The notes beneath the pieces are model-generated. The model did not search any database, was not told the DNA's origin, and saw only the letters and a list, made by a program, of their open reading frames with translations. From CAZPQV01 sp964588705 (GTDB taxonomy: Bacteria > Bacteroidota > Bacteroidia > Flavobacteriales > Weeksellaceae), in contig CAZPQV010000065.1 of the NCBI GenBank assembly GCA_964588705.1, forward strand, positions 1 to 11,118: a stretch of 11,118 nt of DNA, read 5' to 3'. Below, piece by piece: positions 6,644 to 11,118 of the stretch. The number at the start of each line of letters is the position of its first letter. Position 1 is the stretch's first letter. Made by a program: the position numbers and the translations under genes.

Positions 6644-7445
6644 TTTTAGGGGATTTTACTACTATGTTTTCAATTGATGTTTTGTCTGTTGCCAGGAAAT
6701 ATTCTCTTAATTCCTTGAACAGCTCTGATGAATAAACGAAATCAATAAGGTTTTTATTGCGGGCGGTGATTACATTATCCTTATCACCTTCCCATTCTAG
6801 AATTCCGTTTCTTAGGTAAACAATTTTTTCACCAATAGTCATCACCGAGTTCATATCGTGAGTATTGATGATGGTAGTAGTATTATATTCCTTAGTGATA
6901 TCTACGATAAGATCGTCGATAACGTTTGATGTAAAAGGGTCTAAGCCCGAATTTGGTTCGTCACAAAAAAGATACTTCGGATTATTAACAATGGCTCTTG
7001 CAATTGCCACACGTTTTTGCATCCCACCTGAAATCTCAGCCGGATATTTTCTGCTTGCTCCTTCTAAATGAACGCTGTCCATCACCTGAAGTGCTCTTCT
7101 CTTTTTCTCCCTGAAAGTAAGGTTGGTAAACATATCCAAAGGGAAAGTAATATTTTCTTCCACAGTAAGTGAATCGAAAAGTGCACTTCCCTGAAAAACC
7201 GTTCCGATTTCTGAACGCAATACCTGTTTTTCTTCACGGCTCATCTGCATAATGTCTCTACCGTCAAACAAAATTGTTCCGCTTGTTGGCTCGTGAACGT
7301 TTAACAAAGATTTCAAAAACACTGTTTTTCCCGAACCACTCTGCCCGATAATAAGATTGACTTTTCCCGTTTCGAAAGTCGTTGTAAGCCCTTTCAAAAC
7401 TTCAATATCGCCAAATTTCTTTTTAAGATTTTTTACTTCAATCAT
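6627..7445 (-). CDS. mlaF: MlaF-like ABC transporter ATPase (phospholipid/MCE type)
   Basis: A 272-residue ABC ATPase that would energise an MlaE-type permease moving phospholipids or other lipids between envelope membranes. Visible motifs are Walker A GQSGSGKT (34-41), Q-loop Q85 (GTVFQGSALF, where ALFDSLTV is typical of MlaF), signature ISGGMQKRVAIARA (138-151), Walker B YLFCDEPNSGLDP (158-170) and the switch His196 in NTHDMNS. The MQKR variant of the signature is typical of the Mkl/MlaF subfamily. The C-terminal extension of about 40 residues beyond the ATPase core is charged. The ATG overlaps the permease TGA by 1 base (TGATG), and the 3' end overlaps the barrel gene by 17 bases. No MlaD-type MCE protein or MlaB STAS protein is encoded in this window. 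Confidence 0.93.
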   Translation of the reverse strand: MIEVKNLKKKFGDIEVLKGLTTTFETGKVNLIIGQSGSGKTVFLKSLLNVHEPTSGTILFDGRDIMQMSREEKQVLRSEIGTVFQGSALFDSLTVEENITFPLDMFTNLTFREKKRRALQVMDSVHLEGASRKYPAEISGGMQKRVAIARAIVNNPKYLFCDEPNSGLDPFTSNVIDDLIVDITKEYNTTTIINTHDMNSVMTIGEKIVYLRNGILEWEGDKDNVITARNKNLIDFVYSSELFKELREYFLATDKTSIENIVVKSPKNEKNS

Positions 7446-8197
7446 CAGCCCAGGATTAGTTGTGTTAAAATAAGTTCAGAAATGATGATGAAAACCATGG
7501 TCCAAACCACGGCCTGTGTGCTGGCACGGCCAACTTCAAGTGAGCCGCCTTTTACATTATAGCCAAAATATGCCGGAACCGTTGCAATGATAAATGCAAA
7601 TACTGCAGTTTTTATAAAAGCATAATAGTAAAAAAGGTTTGGCATATACATCTGAATGCCGGTTTTATAATCTGCGGAAGTCCAGTTTCCGGTAATTTCT
7701 CCTGCAAGATAACCTCCCCAAATCCCTACCACGATACTTAAAGCAATAAGCAACGGGTTGAAAATGACACAAGCTAAAATTTTTGGTAATATTAAAAAAT
7801 TTGCAGAGTTTACACCCATAATATCCAAAGCGTCAATTTGTTCTGAAACTCTCATCGTACCGATACTTGATGCAATATAAGAGCCAACTTTTCCGGCGAG
7901 AACCAAACTAATAATTGTTGGAGAAAATTCAAGTACAAGCACGGCCTTGGTTGCGTAACCTACAAAAGGTGTTGGAATAGGAAAGGACGATGCAGAAAAG
8001 TTATTATACATCTGGATGGCAACAACCGCACCAACGAAAATAGATGTAAATACCACTAATCCAAATGAATTTACTCCTAAGTCGTTGATTTCCCGCATGA
8101 AAAGCTTCCAGAAAACCTGTTTCTTCTGCGGGCTTTTTATCGCTTTTCCCATCAGAAGAAAATATTCGCCGAAGGCTGTCAGGAATTTTTTTGTCAT
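7445..8197 (-). CDS. mlaE: MlaE-like ABC transporter permease
   Basis: A 250-residue inner-membrane permease of the MlaE/TGD1 family, the membrane core of MCE-linked lipid transporters. It has an amphipathic N-terminus followed by about five hydrophobic segments (around 45-65, 85-110, 135-165, 190-215 and 228-248). The family signature region ELxPxxxxLxxAGxxG-GTMRVxEQIDAL appears as EFSPTIISLVLAGKVG (from about 90) and GTMRVSEQIDALDIMGV (113-129), the latter being the EQ-loop that contacts the ATPase. The stop overlaps the mlaF start by 1 base, a typical coupled permease-ATPase pair. It starts 37 bases after the sugar transferase stop, so cotranscription with that gene is possible. A near-match to TAnnTTTG (TACTTTCG) lies just upstream but lacks a clear -33 element. 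Confidence 0.94.
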   Translation of the reverse strand: MTKKFLTAFGEYFLLMGKAIKSPQKKQVFWKLFMREINDLGVNSFGLVVFTSIFVGAVVAIQMYNNFSASSFPIPTPFVGYATKAVLVLEFSPTIISLVLAGKVGSYIASSIGTMRVSEQIDALDIMGVNSANFLILPKILACVIFNPLLIALSIVVGIWGGYLAGEITGNWTSADYKTGIQMYMPNLFYYYAFIKTAVFAFIIATVPAYFGYNVKGGSLEVGRASTQAVVWTMVFIIISELILTQLILG

Positions 8198-8234
8198 CTT
8201 GCGAAAGTAAGATTTTATTTTTTATTACAGAGGA

Positions 8235-9602
8235 TTAATGCGCATTTTTATCGCCTTCGATCATAAGAACCAAAGTTTTGAAAATGATAATTAAATCCAG
8301 TGTAAAACTCCAGTTTTTTACATAAAAGGAATCCGCCAGAATTCTTTTTTCCATTTCAATTTTCATGTCATCCTTATCTCCTCGCAATCCATTTACCTGT
8401 GCTAATCCTGTAATTCCCGGCTTTACCATACTTCTAACAGAATATCTGCTGATCTGTGGTTTGAAAAAATTATCAACTAAAAGCATATGCGGCCGAGGCC
8501 CCACAACCGACATATTGCCCAAAAGGACATTAATGAACTGAGGGGTTTCGTCCAAACTTGTTTTACGAAGGAATTTACCAACGGAAGTTATTCTGGGGTC
8601 ACCTTTAAAAGTGGTTGTTTTATTTGAATTTCCATCTGCAAACATGGTTCTGAACTTTATTAAACGAAAGACCTCATCGTGATAACCATATCTGTCCTGT
8701 ACGAAAAAAACCGAACCTTTACTGTTTAGTTTAATTAGAATTGCCAGGACTGGAAACAGCCACAAACCAATGAAAATTAAGAAAAGCAAAGAAAATGCAA
8801 TATCGAAAGTCCTTTTTAAAAAAGAATTACTGTAATAGTCTAAAGGAAACTTTACAGGAGTAAGGATCGGTTGAGATTCAATAAACTGTATTTCATGAGA
8901 AAAGAATTTATTATTACTGAATCTTGGAATGATTACCACTCTGATTTTATTTAATTCAGCTGCCTGAAAAATTTCGTTTTCAAAATTAGAGTCAATAGAA
9001 TTTTCACTAGTGATAAACAAAGTATGGATACCGTTTTTTTTCCAGAAATCTGCGAGATTATTGAGATTTATCTCTTTGTTATCATAATCAAAAACTTTGT
9101 ACCCGTAGTCTTTCCTTTTTGCAATTCTTTCTTTCAGAACTTCGGACGACGAATTATCACCCAAAAACATAACATTTCTATAGTTATAACCCTTCAAACG
9201 AATGAATTTCAGAAAGAAAAATATTAATGATTTTATAAAAAACAGGGCTACAAAAAGTATTACGGCAATAATTAGTTTGTTTTCATTAAAAATTTGATTA
9301 TCAATGACTCTAGCTAAAAGAAAAATACCAAAAATAAAGATGAAAATATGCGACATCAGCCTTTCCAGATAATTGGTATAGGTAAGAGTCCTTGGTATAT
9401 TATAAAGCTTTGTTCTGCCTCCAAGAAGTAACCAGAAAAAGACAAGGATTATTAAAGAAAGCAAATTTTCCTCATAATTCTCAACCGAAATTTTGAAGTA
9501 GTGTTGCTTCAGATAAAAAAATAAAAATACCGCTGCAAAGACTATAATATCAATGAAAATCATCAGTGATTTAAAGTATCGGGAAAACCGAAGTCTTTGC
9601 AT
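8235..9602 (-). CDS. Exopolysaccharide polyprenyl-phosphate sugar-1-phosphate transferase (WcaJ-like)
   Basis: A 455-residue initiating glycosylphosphotransferase of the bacterial sugar transferase family, which places a sugar-1-phosphate on undecaprenyl phosphate at the inner membrane to begin capsule, exopolysaccharide or glycan assembly. The N-terminal part has four transmembrane helices (about 12-30, 47-61, 84-100 and 108-131), then a CoA-binding-like Rossmann domain (about 140-245, starting NVMFLGDN). The catalytic domain begins at LKRTFDI (262-268) with a further membrane helix to about 290. It shows VFFVQDRYG, KFRTM (316-320), the DE pair D351/E352 in KTSLDETPQ, the GPRP motif (368-371) and KPGITGLAQVNG (394-405). 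Full length. No other glycan gene is visible nearby, so the sugar and product are unknown. It starts 23 bases after the queE stop. Confidence 0.93.
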   Translation of the reverse strand: MQRLRFSRYFKSLMIFIDIIVFAAVFLFFYLKQHYFKISVENYEENLLSLIILVFFWLLLGGRTKLYNIPRTLTYTNYLERLMSHIFIFIFGIFLLARVIDNQIFNENKLIIAVILFVALFFIKSLIFFFLKFIRLKGYNYRNVMFLGDNSSSEVLKERIAKRKDYGYKVFDYDNKEINLNNLADFWKKNGIHTLFITSENSIDSNFENEIFQAAELNKIRVVIIPRFSNNKFFSHEIQFIESQPILTPVKFPLDYYSNSFLKRTFDIAFSLLFLIFIGLWLFPVLAILIKLNSKGSVFFVQDRYGYHDEVFRLIKFRTMFADGNSNKTTTFKGDPRITSVGKFLRKTSLDETPQFINVLLGNMSVVGPRPHMLLVDNFFKPQISRYSVRSMVKPGITGLAQVNGLRGDKDDMKIEMEKRILADSFYVKNWSFTLDLIIIFKTLVLMIEGDKNAH

Positions 9603-9625
9603 GGTGTAGTTTTGTTTCTGTAAAC

Positions 9626-10255
9626 TTACGGAATATTCAAATACTTATGCGTCTGCACCGAAGCTTGCCATTCAGGATTTTCCAGGATGAAATCGGTGAT
9701 TTTTGGATACATTTCATCTCTCTTGCTCCATTCGCTTTGCAGATAAAGTATGCAGCTTTCTGAAACTTTTGCTGCCTGTTCCTCCGCAAACTTAAAGTCG
9801 TTATTATTGAAAACAATAACTTTCAGCTCGTCTGCTTTTGCATAAATCTCTTCTTTTGGAAGTCCGGTTTTCTTTGGTGACAATGTAATCCAGTCCAGTT
9901 GTCCGCTCATTGGGTATGCACCTGAAGTTTCAATGTGGATGGTGCAGCCAAGTTCTTTCAGTTTTCTGGTTAGAATATCAAGATTCCACATCAGAGGTTC
10001 GCCGCCGGTTAAAACAATGGTTTTACAATATTTGGCAGCTGTTGCGGCAACTTCTTCAGCGCTCTTTAGCGGATGAAGGTTTGGATCCCAACTTTCCTTC
10101 ACATCACACCAGTGGCAACCAACATCGCAACCGCCCAAACGGATGAAGTATGCGGCTTTTCCCGTGTGCGCACCCTCACCCTGTATAGTGTAAAAATGCT
10201 CCATTACGGGGAGCATTTTTCCTTCTTTCAGTAAAATATCCTGATTTTCTGTCAT
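9626..10255 (-). CDS. queE: 7-carboxy-7-deazaguanine synthase QueE
   Basis: A radical SAM enzyme converting 6-carboxy-tetrahydropterin to 7-carboxy-7-deazaguanine, the ring-contracting step of queuosine (and other 7-deazapurine) synthesis. I choose the ATG at 10253-10255 (209 residues, MTENQD...). A longer reading from TTG at 10294 would run through a hairpin and lacks conserved residues. The iron-sulfur cysteines are C43, C47 and C50 in CDVGCHWC, a CX3CX2C arrangement. YTIQGEGAHTGKAAYFIRLGGC (about 22-43), TGGEPL (83-88), ETSG (109-112) and LSPKK (125-129) are family signatures. The protein is compact, as in QueE. Other queuosine genes (queC, queD, folE) are not in the window. folD lies 41 bases upstream on the same strand. 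A promoter match suggests it can be transcribed independently. Confidence 0.95.
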   Translation of the reverse strand: MTENQDILLKEGKMLPVMEHFYTIQGEGAHTGKAAYFIRLGGCDVGCHWCDVKESWDPNLHPLKSAEEVAATAAKYCKTIVLTGGEPLMWNLDILTRKLKELGCTIHIETSGAYPMSGQLDWITLSPKKTGLPKEEIYAKADELKVIVFNNNDFKFAEEQAAKVSESCILYLQSEWSKRDEMYPKITDFILENPEWQASVQTHKYLNIP

Positions 10256-10263
10256 ATTATGCT

Positions 10264-10287
10264 GCAGATTTTCAAAAAGAAATCTGC
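10264..10287 (-). promoter_or_regulatory. Hairpin in the queE leader
   Basis: GCAGATTT (10264-10271 on the plus strand) pairs with AAATCTGC (10280-10287), an 8-bp stem with an 8-base loop. It lies between the folD stop and the queE ATG, ending 9 bases before that start. No T-tract follows on the minus strand, so it is not a good terminator. It could affect mRNA processing or translation of queE. Confidence 0.45.
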
Positions 10288-10291
10288 GGTG

Positions 10292-10322
10292 CAAAATTAT
10301 TTATTATATCTCTTATAAGCAA
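10292..10322 (-). promoter_or_regulatory. Putative Bacteroidota promoter for queE
   Basis: TAATTTTG (10292-10299, minus strand) matches TAnnTTTG, and TTG (10320-10322) lies exactly 20 bases upstream, inside the accepted -33/-7 spacing. The -7 box overlaps the folD stop codon (10297-10299). Transcription would begin about 10285, giving a roughly 30-base leader that includes part of the hairpin. This is the best-spaced promoter match I found in the window. Confidence 0.5.
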
Positions 10323-11118
10323 GTAAGGTGTTTTTCATCAGCATTGCTCTGGTCATCGGACCAACGCCTCCCGGAACCGGAGTAATCCAGCCTGCTTTCG
10401 GTTCGCAGCTTTCATAATCTACGTCTCCTTCAAGATGGTAGCCTTTCTCACCATCGTCTTCTACACGCGTAATTCCTACGTCCACGATTACTGCTCCGTC
10501 TTTTATCATGTCTCCTTTCAGATATTTTGGTGCGCCCAACGCAACGATGACGATGTCAGCTTTCTTAGTGAATTCTTCAATATTCTGTGTATGGCTATGA
10601 ACCAAAGTTACCGTAGAATCTCCCGGATTTCCTTTGCTACTCATCAGAATACTCATTGGTCTTCCGACAATTCGGCTTCTACCGATTACAACGCAGTGTT
10701 TTCCTCTGGTGTCGATATTATATCTTTCAAGCAAAGTCATAATTCCGTAAGGTGTTGCAGGTAAAAATGCTTCCATTTCAAGAGCCATTCTTCCGAAATT
10801 TTCCGGGTGGAACCCATCAACGTCTTTTTTCGCATCGATGGCATTGATGATTTTTTCCTGATCCATTCCTTTTGGAAGCGGTAGTTGAACGATAAATCCG
10901 TCCAGCTCAGGGTCATCATTCAGTTTTTTTATTTCATCTAAAAGTTCTTCTTCCGAAATCGTATCAGAAAATCTCAGGAGAGAAGAAGTAAACCCGACTT
11001 CTTTGCAGTCTTTTACTTTACTGTTTACATAAGCTTTGCTGGCACCGTTTTCGCCAACCAAAATTGCAGCGAGATGAGGTGCACGTTTGCCGGCAGCAAC
11101 AATTTTTTCTACTTCTTC
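10297..11118 (-). CDS. folD: FolD, methylene-THF dehydrogenase/methenyl-THF cyclohydrolase (5' end outside window)
   Basis: A bifunctional cytosolic enzyme of one-carbon metabolism that oxidises 5,10-methylene-tetrahydrofolate with NADP and hydrolyses the methenyl form to 10-formyl-THF. The reading frame stays open to the right edge: 19 further codons upstream of an internal TTG at 11061 read EEVEKIVAAGKRAPHLAAI, typical of FolD, so 273 residues are visible and about 20 are missing. Family landmarks are YVNSKVKDC (with the catalytic YxxxK), GFIVQLPLPKGMD, DVDGFHPENFG, LPATPYGIM, the Rossmann motif GRSRIVGRPMSIL, HSHTQ, and the C-terminal TPVPGGVGPMTRAML. SRIVGRP departs from the more common SxIVGKP only mildly. 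It is the most upstream gene seen of the minus-strand run folD-queE-sugar transferase-mlaE-mlaF-barrel. Confidence 0.96.
   Translation of the reverse strand, partial: EEVEKIVAAGKRAPHLAAILVGENGASKAYVNSKVKDCKEVGFTSSLLRFSDTISEEELLDEIKKLNDDPELDGFIVQLPLPKGMDQEKIINAIDAKKDVDGFHPENFGRMALEMEAFLPATPYGIMTLLERYNIDTRGKHCVVIGRSRIVGRPMSILMSSKGNPGDSTVTLVHSHTQNIEEFTKKADIVIVALGAPKYLKGDMIKDGAVIVDVGITRVEDDGEKGYHLEGDVDYESCEPKAGWITPVPGGVGPMTRAMLMKNTLLAYKRYNK

Noticed and set aside
10256..10294. N-terminal extension of QueE from a TTG at 10294
   Set aside because: The 13 extra residues run through the inverted repeat at 10264-10287 and do not resemble QueE. The ATG at 10255 gives the expected spacing to the CX3CX2C cluster.
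10256..10296. preQ1 riboswitch ahead of queE
   Set aside because: The leader has one simple hairpin and no C-rich loop with the A-rich pairing tail of a preQ1-I aptamer. It is too short for preQ1-II.

Overview
This is an AT-rich, densely packed chromosomal window of housekeeping and envelope genes. The proteins point to the Bacteroidota, most likely a flavobacterium of the Chryseobacterium/Weeksellaceae type. The grounds are a DUF4251 lipoprotein, a Bacteroidota-style dipeptide epimerase, B12-dependent methylmalonyl-CoA mutase with MeaB, no clear Shine-Dalgarno sequences, and three TAATTTTG boxes that fit the Bacteroidota -7 consensus TAnnTTTG. The genus assignment is inference. I see no rRNA, tRNA, CRISPR array, insertion sequence or phage gene. 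No gene-free stretch exceeds about 120 bases.

Left part (1-4100). The window opens in the last ~100 codons of the methylmalonyl-CoA mutase large subunit (+), which ends at a bidirectional hairpin terminator. Facing it is a PhoD-like phosphoesterase gene (-) split by one in-frame TAA at 994-996, with the frame open on both sides. Next come a small c-type cytochrome lipoprotein (-) with its own terminator and, divergently, an L-Ala-D/L-Glu-type dipeptide epimerase (+) followed 18 bases later by meaB (+). MeaB is the GTPase chaperone of the mutase at the window's start. Its 3' end overlaps the convergent DUF4251 lipoprotein gene by 11 bases.

Middle (4086-6005). A DUF4251 lipoprotein (-) is divergent from an M48 zinc metalloprotease lipoprotein (+), which ends at a long hairpin terminator. 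A small two-helix membrane protein with a coiled-coil tail (+) follows. Its terminator stem begins inside the coding sequence and carries the stop codon in the loop.

Right part (6020-11118). Six genes run in the same direction on the minus strand, in transcription order: folD (5' end outside the window), queE, a polyprenyl-phosphate sugar-1-phosphate transferase, mlaE-like permease, mlaF-like ATPase, and an outer-membrane beta-barrel protein. MlaE and MlaF overlap by 1 base, and MlaF and the barrel protein by 17 bases, so the last three look translationally coupled. They could form an envelope lipid-transport module in which an outer-membrane barrel takes the place where an MCE (MlaD-type) protein might be expected. 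A TTG-N20-TAATTTTG promoter match overlaps the folD stop codon and probably gives queE its own start.

The most notable points are the interrupted phosphoesterase and the MlaE-MlaF-barrel cluster. I did not find evidence of a wholly new system. Most of the window is ordinary core genome.
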